Shown piece after piece: positions 35,910-44,662 of a stretch of 64,000 bases of DNA (position 1 is its first letter; every line of letters starts with the position of its first letter). The notes beneath the pieces were generated by a model. That model was given only the letters and a program-made list of their open reading frames with translations. It did no database searches and was not told the origin of the DNA. Source of the stretch: Phycisphaeraceae bacterium. Its GTDB lineage: Bacteria > Planctomycetota > Phycisphaerae > Phycisphaerales > UBA1924. A program made the position numbers and the translations under genes. Where the stretch lies: contig JACKHA010000002.1 in the NCBI GenBank assembly GCA_020639215.1, positions 107,725-171,724 on the forward strand, in the 5' to 3' direction.

Positions 35910-37781
35910 TTACCCGCCGCGGTTCGCGTCGGGGGCGTCCTGGGCCGGCTCCTGCGGGGGCTGCTGGCTCTGGCGGGCGGCTTCCTGGGCGAGTCGCCCG
36001 AAGTAGGCCTGCACCGAGCGCCGGTACTCGCGCGGGACCTGGCGGGTCTCGAGCGCCTCGGCGGCGGCGTTGCCGGCGGTCTCGGCGACGGCCTGGAACT
36101 CCGCGACCGAGTCGCCCCGGATGCCGATGCCGTCGACGAGCGAGGACGCGATGACGGGCCCCTGCCCGGTGTTGCGGACGTTGGAGCGGTGCTGCTGAAG
36201 GTTGCCGTCCTCGCCGCCGGAGGGCCCGCGCCCGCCGTCGCCCTGGCCGGCCTGTCCGCCCGGGCCGGTGCCGGTGCGACCCTGGGTCTCGCCCTCGCCC
36301 CAGTTGGAGGCCTCCTGGTCCCACAGGGCCGCGAGGCGGTCCTTGTCCTTGTTGCCCTCGCCGCCGCCCTGGCACTGCCCGGCGCCCATGGCGGCGAGCT
36401 GGGCCATGGCCTCGTTCATGGCCGAATCGAGGTTGTTCATCTCGCCGGCCATCTGCTGCATCTGGCTCATCTGGTCGAGCATCTGCTGCATGGCCTGCAT
36501 GCCCTCCTGGCCCATGCCCTGCTCGCCCTGCTGGCCTTGCTGGCCCTGCATGGCCTGGGCCATCTGCTGCATGGACTGGCCCATGTTCTGGCACTGCTGG
36601 GCCGACTGCTGCATGGCCTGGGCCATCTGCTGGAGTTGCTGCTGCTGCTGCTGGCTCATCTGCTGGCCGGTCTGCTGCTGCATCTGCTGGGCGGCCTGCT
36701 GGATCGCCTGCTGCATCTGCTGCGGCGACATCTGCTGCATCTGCTGGGCGAGCTGGCGGGCCTGCTCGGCGGTCATGCCGGCGTTGCGCATCGCCTGCTC
36801 GAGGCGGGCCTGGTTCTGGGCGTTCTCCTGCATCTGCTGCGAGAGGTTCCGCATCTGCTGCTCGAGCTGCTCGCGCTGCTCGGGGGTGATCTCGCCCGCG
36901 GCCAGTTGGCGCATCATCTCTTCGAGCTGGCGCTGCGCCTCTTCGAAGTTGCCGCGGGCCAGCTCGCGCGTGAACTCGTTGAGTGGGCCTGGGCCGGGCT
37001 GGCGGAGCTGGCGCATCTGCTGCTGGAGGTTCTCGAGCTGCTGGGCCCGCTCCCCGGTCTGCATCTCGCGGATCTGGTCGACCATGTTGGTCAGGCTGCG
37101 GACGGACTCGCGCCGGACCTCTTCGGGGGTGCGGTCGCTCGCCTCGGGCAGGCGGGGGTCGCTCTCGCCCCGCTCGTCGGTTGGGCGGAGCCCGGCCCGG
37201 GCCATGGCCTCGCGGACGCGCTGCTCCGCCTGCTGGGCCTCGGCGTGGGCCTGGATGATCTCCTGCTGGCGGTTGGCCGCGATCTCTCGCTTCTCGAGAA
37301 GCCCGAGCAGGTCCATGTTGGGCACGGCGATCCAGACGATCAGCAGCGCCATCGCGGTGCACAGAGGCACGGGCCAGTAGCGAGGGGCCTCGATCGGGAT
37401 GGCCTGGGCAACGTTGACGCCCCGGGCCCGCTCGCGGGCCGTGTCCATGACCAGCGTGCTCCAAGGGTCGTCGCGGCCTTCCACGATCAGGGCGGTCGAG
37501 ATCGACTCGCGGAGGTCGGCCCGCTCGTCGAGCGTGCGGGCCACGCGGGGCGGACGCGGGCGGGTGATGAGCGTCCAGGCAACAGCGCCAACGAGGGCGG
37601 CGGCGGGGGCGGCGATGAACCAGGCGTTCCACGCCATTTCGAGCGAGAACAGTCGCTGGGCCAGGCGGGCGCCGATCAGCACGACCAGGGCCGCGGTCGC
37701 GGCGACCGCCAGGTGGCGCAGCAGCGCGAGCAGGTTGAGTCGCCACGCGGCTTGTCCGAGCGCCCTGCGGATGTCGTTCAT
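35910..37781 (-). CDS. membrane protein with long Gln/Met-rich coiled coil
   Basis: A 623-residue protein. Three hydrophobic segments lie at about 20-42, 52-72 and 143-162. The region from about 185 to 460 is a continuous Gln/Met/Ala/Glu-rich helix (repeats of QQMQQ, one run of seven Gln) that should form a coiled coil or a disordered polar rod. A Gly-rich stretch and a short helical C-terminal domain follow. It recalls DUF4175-type proteins found near MoxR/BatA clusters, but neither neighbour supports this. The coding DNA has many CAG/ATG triplets, including (GCT)5 near 36638-36653. The ATG at 37781 places the first helix properly. Function unknown. Confidence 0.8.
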   Translation of the reverse strand: MNDIRRALGQAAWRLNLLALLRHLAVAATAALVVLIGARLAQRLFSLEMAWNAWFIAAPAAALVGAVAWTLITRPRPPRVARTLDERADLRESISTALIVEGRDDPWSTLVMDTARERARGVNVAQAIPIEAPRYWPVPLCTAMALLIVWIAVPNMDLLGLLEKREIAANRQQEIIQAHAEAQQAEQRVREAMARAGLRPTDERGESDPRLPEASDRTPEEVRRESVRSLTNMVDQIREMQTGERAQQLENLQQQMRQLRQPGPGPLNEFTRELARGNFEEAQRQLEEMMRQLAAGEITPEQREQLEQQMRNLSQQMQENAQNQARLEQAMRNAGMTAEQARQLAQQMQQMSPQQMQQAIQQAAQQMQQQTGQQMSQQQQQQLQQMAQAMQQSAQQCQNMGQSMQQMAQAMQGQQGQQGEQGMGQEGMQAMQQMLDQMSQMQQMAGEMNNLDSAMNEAMAQLAAMGAGQCQGGGEGNKDKDRLAALWDQEASNWGEGETQGRTGTGPGGQAGQGDGGRGPSGGEDGNLQQHRSNVRNTGQGPVIASSLVDGIGIRGDSVAEFQAVAETAGNAAAEALETRQVPREYRRSVQAYFGRLAQEAARQSQQPPQEPAQDAPDANRGG

Positions 37782-38306
37782 GTCGAGTCCCTTTGCGAGC
37801 GTTCGGAACGGATCCGAGAGTCCCTGTGGAGCCGATGGACGAGTCGTGTGCCAGCCTACACACCCGCGGTCGGGTGGCGGCGAGATCGTGCCCGCCGACG
37901 CTCCCATTCGGACCGTCGCTCCCGGGCGTTGCGGGCGAATAGGGTACGAACCGGGAGTGCCCGCCTGTTAGACGCCCCGCGAGGGCGGGTTGTTCCACCC
38001 AGTCGGAGCCGGTCGCGGGCAACCGGCCTTCCCCAGCCGACGCGACGGGCGGGTTGGCACGCCCACTGGGACGAGGCGCTGAAGGTTGTTGGCCGCCGCG
38101 GGTGCCTGGTTGCGGGGCGATCGGGCTTGTGGCAATCTGGTGACGAGCGGGGCGACAGAGCGTACACATTGAGTTCAGAAACCAATCATAATCCTACTAC
38201 ATGGCCTGGTCAACCCCCCGGGGCCGCGGACCCGCTGGCGGCTCCGGTTTCCCACCACCTGTCCACATCTCGATCGCTCGTCGGGACCGATTTCGCTCGG
38301 CGGGCG
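37782..38306. other. 525-base divergent intergenic region
   Basis: This gap separates the Gln/Met-rich protein gene (leftward) and the O-antigen-ligase-like gene (rightward), so it should hold two promoters. The stretch 38161-38200 is conspicuously AT-rich and contains CATAAT at 38187-38192, a candidate -10 for the rightward gene. An ATG-started frame at 38201-38569 is a shadow. Confidence 0.45.
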
Positions 38307-39581
38307 ATGGAGCGCAACCGGCGGGACGGGCGCGGCTATCGGACGCACGGGGCCTTGGCGGTTCTCGGACTGGTCGGGCTGCTCGCCTACGACGGGGCGG
38401 CGGAGTTCCTGGTCTGGTTTCCCGTGGCGGCGTGCCTGGTGCGCGCGATCCCGGCGTGTCGGGAAGTGGTGGTCGCCGCGCTCTCGCCGGTGGGCCTCGC
38501 GGCGATGGGCGTGGCGGCGTGGTCGGCGGTGAGTCTGGTTTGGTCGCTCGACCCGCGGCAGGGGTTTGATGAATGGGCCGCGGTTCGGCACGCGTTGCTG
38601 ATTCCGGCGTTGTGGGTGGTGCGCGACCATCGGGCGTGGCTGATCGCGGCACTGGCGATGGGCTTCGCGCTGGGGCATGTCACGCAGGTCGGGCACGCGA
38701 TCGGGGTGTGGGGCGACGTCGCGTGGCTGCGCTGGCCCCGATTGCCCGATCGCAACTCGGGATGGTGGGACCCTGTGGTGGGCGGATCGCTGGCGACGGC
38801 GGCGGTGGGTTTGCACATGGCGGCGCTGCTGCGGGGGCGCGGGCGGTGGCGGGTGGTGGGCGGTGCTGGCGTGCTCGCGGCGATGGCCGGGGTTGTCGCG
38901 ACGGGCACGCGCGGGGCGTGGCTCGCGGCGGCGGGGCTGGTGGGGCTTGGCATGCTGGTGGCGGTGGTGGGGGCGGTGCGGCGCGGCGGGTGGCGGCGGG
39001 TGTGGGTGCCTGTGGTGATCGCGGCAGTGGGGGCGGGGGTTGGGGCAGTGGTGGCGGGGCCGACGGTGCTGGAGCGCGGCGAGCGGGCGGTGGGCGAGGT
39101 GCGCCGGGTGCTGGAAGAGGGCGATTTCGCGACGGACACGGGGCGTCGGCTGCTGATGTGGCAGGAGTCGTGGCGGGCGGTGTCGGCCCAGCCGATCCGG
39201 GGCGTGGGCGAGGGCGGGCTGGTGGCGTGGGCGACTCGGGATGTGGAGGCTCGGGGGATTGACGCTGGGTTGTTGTTGCCGCACGCGCATGGGATGTGGG
39301 CGCAGGTGCTGGCGGCGACCGGGGTTGTTGGCGGGGTTCTGTGGGCCGTGGTGATCGTGCTGGCGTTGCGCGTGGGGTGGGGCGGCGCGAACGAATCGGG
39401 CGACGCGTCGCGAGGCGGCTTCGAAGCGGCGTACGCCACGGCACCGGCGTGGGGGCTGGTGGGCCTGCTGATGGCCGGCGTGTTCGATCCGGTGCAGCTC
39501 AACAGCCAGACGTCGATGCTGCTGTGGGCGTTTGTGGCGTTGTGCGCGATGGGGGCGGGATCTCGCCGCGCCGCCGCCTGA
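38307..39581 (+). CDS. O-antigen ligase/polymerase-like membrane protein
   Basis: A 424-residue multi-spanning membrane protein with about ten helices. The segment VVATGTRGAWLAAAGLVGLG is the Wzy_C (O-antigen ligase) motif, followed by a periplasmic loop of about 100 residues (residues 250-350) that contains RRLLMWQESWRAVSAQPIRGVGEGG and LLPHAHGMWAQVLAATG, both typical of the family. Members join or polymerise surface polysaccharide at the periplasmic face. The start is uncertain: the ATG at 38307 puts a short basic tail before the first helix, but there is no clear Shine-Dalgarno and the frame is open for a long way upstream. It ends 37 bases before ggt. Confidence 0.8.
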   Translation: MERNRRDGRGYRTHGALAVLGLVGLLAYDGAAEFLVWFPVAACLVRAIPACREVVVAALSPVGLAAMGVAAWSAVSLVWSLDPRQGFDEWAAVRHALLIPALWVVRDHRAWLIAALAMGFALGHVTQVGHAIGVWGDVAWLRWPRLPDRNSGWWDPVVGGSLATAAVGLHMAALLRGRGRWRVVGGAGVLAAMAGVVATGTRGAWLAAAGLVGLGMLVAVVGAVRRGGWRRVWVPVVIAAVGAGVGAVVAGPTVLERGERAVGEVRRVLEEGDFATDTGRRLLMWQESWRAVSAQPIRGVGEGGLVAWATRDVEARGIDAGLLLPHAHGMWAQVLAATGVVGGVLWAVVIVLALRVGWGGANESGDASRGGFEAAYATAPAWGLVGLLMAGVFDPVQLNSQTSMLLWAFVALCAMGAGSRRAAA

Positions 39582-39618
39582 GGGGCGCGAAGGGGGCGCG
39601 GCGCGGTATCGTGTGTTG

Positions 39619-41544
39619 ATGCGATCGAACCTGTGGCGCGTGCTCGGAGCCGTTGGGGCGTTTCTGTTCACGTTCGTCGGGACGGGGTGTGTCACTTCGG
39701 GCGAGCGACCGATTCGCGGCGTCGCCCCCGAGTTCGCGGCGACGTATCGGCATCAGGCGGTCGCGGCGGATCACTATCTGGCGTCGGAGGCCGGGCTCGA
39801 GGTGCTTCGGGCCGGGGGCAACGCGGTGGACGCCGCGGTGGCGACGTCGTTCGCGTTGTCGGTCGTGCGTCCGTTCTCGTGCGGGATCGGGGGCGGCGGG
39901 TTCATGGTGGTCCACTTGGCCGATTCGGCGGGGGATCTAGAGGCCGCGATCAACTACCGCGAGGTTGCGCCGGCGGCGATCACGCCCGACTTCTACGAGC
40001 GGCGCGCGGCGGCGGGGGACACCGACGCGAGCCGCTTCGGCGCGACGGCGGCGGGCGTGCCGGGCACGGTGGCCGGTCTGCTGCACGCGCACGAGCGGTA
40101 CGGGCGGCTGTCGCTCGGAACGGTGATGGCGCCGGCGATCCGCATCGCCGAGGGCGGGTTCGAGGCCGACGCGGCGTATGTCAGCGCGGCCCGCACCGTT
40201 GCGGGCCAGATCGAGCGCCGCCCCGGCGGGCGGGAGCGATTCAGTTTCCTGTGGGAGCGGTACCTGCTGGGCGGGACGGTGGAGGTCGGCGATCTGATCC
40301 ATGTGCCGGAGCAGGGGGAGGCACTGCGGCTGATCGCGCGCGATGGGGCCGCGGCGTTTTACGAGGGGCCGATCGCGGAGGCGATCGTGCGTGCGGTGCA
40401 GCGCGACGGCGGGCTCATGACGATCGAGGATCTTCGGGGGTATCGCGCGGTGGACATGGAGCCGCTGCGGTTCGAGGTTGCCGGGGCGGGTGTGGGGGCC
40501 GATGGCGAGACGTTTCGGTTCGTGACCATGCCGCCGCCGTCGTCGGGCGGGATCACGATGGGGCAGGCTCTGGGGCTGCTGGGGCGGACGTGGCACCCGT
40601 TCGAGGGGAGCGGGGTGATCCCAACGGAAGGCGAGGTGCTCAACGGCTGCCTTGATCCGGAGACCCCGGATGACAGCGTTGCCGCGATGATGTCCGGCGG
40701 TCGGGGCTGGTCGATGCAGCGGCGGGATGCGCTGCTGTTCGAGTGCTTCCAGTTCGCGTTCGCGGATCGGGCCGCGTGGCTGGGCGATCCGGCGTTTGTG
40801 GACGTGCCGACGGAGCGGCTGCTGTCGGCGGGGTACCTGGATCGGCGTGCGGCGCTGATCGATCTGGAGGCCGCGCCGCGTGCAGCGGACGAGTATCTGG
40901 AGCCCGACGCGAGGATCGAACTGGCGGGCGACGCGGGGACCAGCCATCTGTCGGCCGTGGATCGCTGGGGCAACGCGGTGGCGTGCACGGAGACGATCAA
41001 CACCGAGTTCGGCTGCCTGCTGGCGGTGCCGGAGTACGGGTTCCTGCTCAACGATCAGATGGACGACTTCACGACGCGCCTGGGCGAGCCGAACGCGTAC
41101 GGCCTGCGCCAGTCGGCCCGGAACCTGCCGGAAGCGGGCAAGCGCCCACTGTCGAGCATGACGCCGACGATCGTGCTGGATGAGGGGGGGCGGGTGCGGA
41201 TCGTGGCGGGTGCCTCGGGCGGGCCGCGGATCATCACGGGCACGACGCTGGCGATCCTGCACGCGATCAACGGATGGTCGGCGCGCGAGGCGGTGGCGGC
41301 CCCGCGGTTCCACCACCAGTGGATGCCGGCGCGCCTGGACATGGAGCCGGCGTACGCGGGGCTGTCGTGGCAGCCGCACACGCATGCCATGTGGGTGCGG
41401 ATGGACGAGGGCCAGCGGGCCCGTGGCTACGAGGTGAACGAGCGGGACAACCTGTGCGTCGTGCAGCTGATCCGGCGGGATGATCGCGGGTTCTGGGAGG
41501 CGGCAAGCGACCCGAGGAAGGGTGGAAGGCCGGCGGGAGATTGA
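39619..41544 (+). CDS. ggt: gamma-glutamyltransferase, lipoprotein
   Basis: A 641-residue Ntn-hydrolase of the gamma-glutamyltransferase family. The signal peptide ends in a lipobox (FVGTGC, Cys at residue 21), predicting lipid anchoring. Characteristic motifs: AGGNAVDAAVATSFALSVV, CGIGGGGFMVV, GVPGTVAGLLHAHERYG, PPPSSGGITMGQ, then DAGTSHLSAVDRWGNAVACTETIN with the catalytic nucleophile Thr441, which becomes the new N terminus after autoprocessing, and RPLSSMTPTIVL and GASGGPRIITGT. It cleaves gamma-glutamyl bonds, for example in glutathione, in the periplasm. The C-terminal tail is unusually charged. The ATG at 39619 gives the lipoprotein signal. Confidence 0.92.
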   Translation: MRSNLWRVLGAVGAFLFTFVGTGCVTSGERPIRGVAPEFAATYRHQAVAADHYLASEAGLEVLRAGGNAVDAAVATSFALSVVRPFSCGIGGGGFMVVHLADSAGDLEAAINYREVAPAAITPDFYERRAAAGDTDASRFGATAAGVPGTVAGLLHAHERYGRLSLGTVMAPAIRIAEGGFEADAAYVSAARTVAGQIERRPGGRERFSFLWERYLLGGTVEVGDLIHVPEQGEALRLIARDGAAAFYEGPIAEAIVRAVQRDGGLMTIEDLRGYRAVDMEPLRFEVAGAGVGADGETFRFVTMPPPSSGGITMGQALGLLGRTWHPFEGSGVIPTEGEVLNGCLDPETPDDSVAAMMSGGRGWSMQRRDALLFECFQFAFADRAAWLGDPAFVDVPTERLLSAGYLDRRAALIDLEAAPRAADEYLEPDARIELAGDAGTSHLSAVDRWGNAVACTETINTEFGCLLAVPEYGFLLNDQMDDFTTRLGEPNAYGLRQSARNLPEAGKRPLSSMTPTIVLDEGGRVRIVAGASGGPRIITGTTLAILHAINGWSAREAVAAPRFHHQWMPARLDMEPAYAGLSWQPHTHAMWVRMDEGQRARGYEVNERDNLCVVQLIRRDDRGFWEAASDPRKGGRPAGD

Positions 41545-41558
41545 GGGGGTGTGTCGGA

Positions 41559-41631
41559 GCCGCGATCGTGAGATCGCGAGGCCGACGGCAGGTGGGCGTG
41601 CCCGATCCCGTCGCGATCTTACGATCGCGGC
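41559..41631. repeat. paired GCGATC-based palindromes after ggt
   Basis: Two 21-base segments (41559-41579 and 41611-41631) are inverted repeats with one mismatch. Each is itself a hairpin, GCGATC-GTGA-GATCGC and GCGATC-TTAC-GATCGC. The second is followed by a run of five T after GCGCTG, so it may terminate ggt transcription. A related GCGATC-CCAC-GATCGC palindrome lies at 60976-60991. Confidence 0.6.
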
Positions 41632-41688
41632 GCTGTTTTTAGCCGGTCGCGCCGCCAGCGGGATCGGCGGCACGGGATACCGTCTGGC

Positions 41689-42312
41689 GTGCCCGCGGCC
41701 CCGCTCCATCTCGACTTCGACGCGGCGATCGAGCATCTGCACGGGCACGTGGGGGCGCTTGTCGCGCGTCTGGATCGCCCGCACGCTGTGGTCGGCGTCG
41801 CGGGGCCGCCGGGGGCGGGCAAGTCGCACCTGGCGCGGCTGCTGGCGGGACGCGCGGGCGGGCTGGTGGTCACGACCGACGATTACCTGCCGGACTATGA
41901 CGCGACGCCCGAGCACCTGCGGGACCTGCCCGAGTCGTCGGACCTGGAGCGTCTTGCGAGGGATCTGGCGGGCCTGGCCCGGGGCGAGGCGACGCTGGTG
42001 CCGGAGTGGAGTTTCAAGGAGCACAGGCGGGTGGGGCAGCGCGAGGTGCGGGCGTCGGGGGTCATCGTGTGCGAGGGGCTGCACGCGCTGCACGAGCGGG
42101 TGCGGGGCGTGCTGGACGTGCGGGTGCTGGTCGAGGCGTCTGCGGGGGCCCGCCTGGCCCGGGTCGAGCGGCGCGAGCGGGGCGGGGAGCGGGGGTGGAC
42201 GGTCGAGTACGCCCGCGAGTTCTTTGAGACCGTGGCCGACCCGACGTTCGCGAGGTATGCACCGGGGTATCGGGGGGTGGCGGATGTGATTGTGCGGAAT
42301 GAGCGGGGATGA
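41689..42312 (+). CDS. uridine kinase-like P-loop kinase
   Basis: A 207-residue P-loop protein. Walker A is GPPGAGKSHLA at about residues 39-49; the substrate-binding TTDDYLPDY, the VIVCEGLHALHERVRGVLDVRVLV segment and the RRERGGERGW lid are as in uridine kinase/phosphoribulokinase relatives. It most likely phosphorylates a small nucleoside or sugar alcohol; the exact substrate cannot be assigned, and a pantothenate-kinase- or FrcK-like role is possible. The GTG at 41689 is the only start close to the conserved N-terminal helix. It follows ggt after the hairpin repeat and is followed by the repeat element at 42348-42498. Confidence 0.78.
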   Translation: MPAAPLHLDFDAAIEHLHGHVGALVARLDRPHAVVGVAGPPGAGKSHLARLLAGRAGGLVVTTDDYLPDYDATPEHLRDLPESSDLERLARDLAGLARGEATLVPEWSFKEHRRVGQREVRASGVIVCEGLHALHERVRGVLDVRVLVEASAGARLARVERRERGGERGWTVEYAREFFETVADPTFARYAPGYRGVADVIVRNERG

Positions 42313-42347
42313 GCGGGGCGATGGGCGCGGCGTGGGGGATCTCCCGT

Positions 42348-42498
42348 CGAGGGGGCGGGGCTTTCCAGCCCCGCTCGCGGCGGCGGCACGCGCGGATCAA
42401 TCGGCAGCCTCGTCGTCGGGTCGGCGTGCCAACGTTGCTTTGCGGCATCCAGAGGCCTGTCCCCGATGCGAGTCGGGCTGGAAAGCACGACCCCCTCG
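42348..42498. repeat. long-armed inverted repeat, copy 1
   Basis: The arms 42348-42374 and 42472-42498 pair at 22 of 27 positions, around the shared cores GGCTTTCC and GGAAAGC. The left arm is identical over 30 bases to that of the copy at 48781-48938, while the 97-base centre differs. It lies between the uridine-kinase-like gene and parA, both rightward. Confidence 0.75.
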
Positions 42499-42548
42499 TG
42501 GCGGCGCCAAAGTCCTGCCCGCTGGCACGGAGCCGCACATTCTGCCGA

Positions 42549-42554
42549 TACACT
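42549..42554 (+). promoter_or_regulatory. candidate -10 box of parA
   Basis: TACACT lies eight bases before the parA ATG, which would give a very short or absent leader. The same hexamer precedes the genes at 50803 and 63372. No good -35 box is seen. Confidence 0.25.
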
Positions 42555-42562
42555 CTCCCAGC

Positions 42563-43489
42563 ATGGAAGCCAAACAAGGACAGGATGTCCGCATCGTCGC
42601 CCTGATGAACCAGAAGGGCGGCGTGGGCAAGACCACGACCACCGTGAACCTGGGGGCGGCCTTGGCCGAACTCGGCCAGCGGGTGCTGATCGTCGACCTT
42701 GACCCGCAGGCCCACGCGACGCTGCACCTGGGGGTGGATGCGCGCGAGGGGCCTGGGTCGATCTATGACCTGCTGGCGGCCCCGGACAGCCGCGTGCCGG
42801 GGATCGTCCGCCCGACGCTGCGCGAGGGGCTGTTCGTGCTGCCGGCCGAGACGGACCTGGCGGCAGCGGAGAGCGAACTGGGGGCGCTTCCGGACAAGCA
42901 GCAGCGTCTGACGCGCGTGCTGGAGAATCTGCGTGGCGAGTTCGACACGGTGCTGCTGGACTGCCCGCCGTCGCTGGGGCTTCTGACGATCAACGCGCTG
43001 TCGGCGGCGGGCGAGGTGCTGATCCCGATGCAGGCGCACTTCCTGGCGCTGCAGGGCGTCGGCAAACTGCTCGAGACGGTGCGCCTGGTGTCGACGCGCC
43101 TGAACCCGGGGCTGCGGGTCGCGGGCGTGGTCGTGTGCATGTACGACTCGCAAACGACCCATGCGCAAGAGGTGGTGGAAGACCTGCGCCGGTTCTTCGA
43201 GTCGCAGGCTGACCAGGCGGCCCCGTGGAGCGGGGGGCGGGTGTTCGAGCCGCCGATCCGGCGGAACATCAAGCTGGCCGAGTGCCCGTCGTACGGGCAG
43301 ACGATCTTCGAATACGCGCCGCAGGCGCCGGGTGCGGCGGACTACCGGGAGTTGGGGCGTCAGTTCGCCGGGTGCCGCCCGCCTCGGAAGGCCTCGGGCG
43401 CTCGGGAGGGCGCCGGTCTGGAGTCCGGCACGCCCGCCGATCCGCCCGTGGTTGAGTCCCCCGCGCAGGCTGGCGTCCGCGTGGCGTGA
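42563..43489 (+). CDS. parA: ParA family ATPase
   Basis: A 308-residue ParA/Soj ATPase. The deviant Walker A motif is QKGGVGKTTTTVNLG (residues 17-31, signature Lys at 18); LIVDLDPQAHATLHLG is the A' motif and VLLDCPPSLGLLTINAL Walker B. The C-terminal 50 residues form an unconserved Pro/Ala-rich tail. ParA proteins bind DNA as ATP dimers and position chromosomes or other cargo with a ParB-type partner; no parB or parS is seen here. The ATG at 42563 gives the canonical start about 15 residues before the P-loop. It is followed by the Rrf2 regulator after 103 bases. Confidence 0.9.
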   Translation: MEAKQGQDVRIVALMNQKGGVGKTTTTVNLGAALAELGQRVLIVDLDPQAHATLHLGVDAREGPGSIYDLLAAPDSRVPGIVRPTLREGLFVLPAETDLAAAESELGALPDKQQRLTRVLENLRGEFDTVLLDCPPSLGLLTINALSAAGEVLIPMQAHFLALQGVGKLLETVRLVSTRLNPGLRVAGVVVCMYDSQTTHAQEVVEDLRRFFESQADQAAPWSGGRVFEPPIRRNIKLAECPSYGQTIFEYAPQAPGAADYRELGRQFAGCRPPRKASGAREGAGLESGTPADPPVVESPAQAGVRVA

Positions 43490-43592
43490 GCGGCAAGGTT
43501 GATTTCTGGCTACGCTTATCCGAATCGGAGGGACCGCCCGCGCCCGAGCGTCGGCGACGATCGCCGACGGCGCGCGGGCCAAAGGACGGGGC

Positions 43593-44060
43593 ATGCTGTC
43601 GCAAACGACCGAGTACGCGCTCCGGGCGATGTCGATGCTGGCGTACAGCCCGCACGAGCTGACGCCGACGCCGTCGCTGGCCGAGCGGACCAAGGTCCCG
43701 GCCAACTACCTGGCCAAGGTGCTCCAGTTGCTCGCGGGCGCCGAGCTGATCCAGGGGCGGCGCGGCGTGGGCGGGGGGTACAAACTGTCCCGCCCGGCGG
43801 CCCAGATCTCGCTGCTGGACGTGGTGCGGGCCGTGACCAAGATCGAGCGGATCAGGACGTGCCCGCTCGGGCTGGCCAACCACGGCCCGAATCTGTGCCC
43901 GCTGCACCGCAAGACCGATGAGGCGATCGCGCGGATCATCGAGACGTACGAGAACGTGACGCTCCAGGACCTGATCGACGCGCCCGGGCAGAACATGCCG
44001 CTGTGCGACGAGAAGGCCACGACGCGGCTGCGGGTCGATCCTGCGCTGCGTCGCCGTTGA
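43593..44060 (+). CDS. Rrf2 family transcriptional regulator
   Basis: A 155-residue Rrf2 regulator. The winged helix (about 1-85) starts MLSQTTEYALRAMSMLAYSP and contains VPANYLAKVLQLLAGAELIQGRRGVGGGYKLSRP, the family signature. Cysteines in RTCPLGLANHGPNLCPLH and one further at PLCDEK could ligate a FeS cluster, as in IscR or NsrR, but the spacing is not identical to either, so it may sense iron, redox state or NO. It probably represses its own or nearby genes. A small odd palindrome TCCGA-A-TCGGA at 43519-43529 lies 63 bases upstream; whether it is an operator is untested. Confidence 0.88.
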   Translation: MLSQTTEYALRAMSMLAYSPHELTPTPSLAERTKVPANYLAKVLQLLAGAELIQGRRGVGGGYKLSRPAAQISLLDVVRAVTKIERIRTCPLGLANHGPNLCPLHRKTDEAIARIIETYENVTLQDLIDAPGQNMPLCDEKATTRLRVDPALRRR

Positions 44061-44118
44061 CGGTGCCGCGGGACGCCGCCGAGTGGGCACGGCGCGGCGG
44101 CCCCACAATCGGGCGTAA

Positions 44119-44189
44119 ACCTGCAAGTCCGAGGCAAGGTCGGCATCGGCAGGGCCGATAGGTGCAGGTCCGCCGCTGGTGTCGGCGGG
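44119..44189 (+). promoter_or_regulatory. structured leader RNA candidate
   Basis: Three nested or adjacent stems can form before the PilZ-like gene: ACCTGCA (44119-44125) with TGCAGGT (44163-44169), enclosing ATCGGC-AGG-GCCGAT (44145-44159); then CCGCCG (44170-44175) with CGGCGG (44183-44188). The Shine-Dalgarno follows at once. It could be a cis-regulatory RNA, but does not match a riboswitch class I can identify. Confidence 0.35.
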
Positions 44190-44208
44190 CGAAGCGCTGG
44201 AGCCAGCC

Positions 44209-44631
44209 ATGCCCGAGGCCGAACGCCGCCGCGAAGTCCGCCGACGCTGCTCCGATCCGATCTTCTGGCGTGCCGACCGGCGCGACGAGTTCCGCGTGGG
44301 GTGGCTGCTGGAGCGATCGACCAACGGGGCGGCGTTCGTCATCCGCGACGCGTACCCGCCGAACGTCACCGACCTGCTCGAGATGCACGTCTGGCGTCTG
44401 CCCGATGGGCGTCACCCGGGGCGGGGGTTCGTGGTGCACCGTGTGCGTCCGATCCACGAGGACCTGTGCCTGGTCGCGGGCAAGTTCGTGCCTCTGCACG
44501 AGGAACGGGAGATCGCCGATCAGGTGGGCGCGACGGTCGCGAGCGAAGTCGAGGGCGGCGAGCTGGTGGCGGTCGAGATCGAGGCCCTTCCCGAGGCCGC
44601 GCCCCTGACCACCTCCATCTGGCACGGGTAG
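44209..44631 (+). CDS. PilZ-like domain protein
   Basis: A 140-residue protein. Its N-terminal half has RRREVRRRC ... FRVGWLLERSTNGAAFVI, which follows the RxxxR plus [D/S]xSxxG layout of PilZ domains that bind cyclic di-GMP, though the second motif (RSTNGAAF) is a variant. The remainder is acidic with short strands. If PilZ, it would be a small c-di-GMP effector; the degenerate HD-GYP protein at 26318-27547 is the only other candidate c-di-GMP protein here. The ATG at 44209 has GGAG six bases ahead and was preferred over a GTG at 44179. A structured leader precedes it and an inverted repeat follows. Confidence 0.55.
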   Translation: MPEAERRREVRRRCSDPIFWRADRRDEFRVGWLLERSTNGAAFVIRDAYPPNVTDLLEMHVWRLPDGRHPGRGFVVHRVRPIHEDLCLVAGKFVPLHEEREIADQVGATVASEVEGGELVAVEIEALPEAAPLTTSIWHG

Positions 44632-44662
44632 GAACACCTCCACAACGTGTGCGCCATCAGGT

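Noticed and set aside
35836..38169. Upstream extension of the iron-binding lipoprotein frame
   Set aside because: Antisense-like Arg/Pro-rich sequence overlapping the Gln/Met-rich gene; the Tat/lipobox signal sets the start at 35835.
38201..38569. ATG-started frame near an AT-rich promoter region
   Set aside because: Overlaps the O-antigen-ligase-like gene in another frame, with no protein-like character beyond the promoter.
44061..44208. Cyclic di-GMP-I riboswitch upstream of the PilZ-like gene
   Set aside because: The core sequences of that class do not line up; only generic stems are seen, so no class was assigned.
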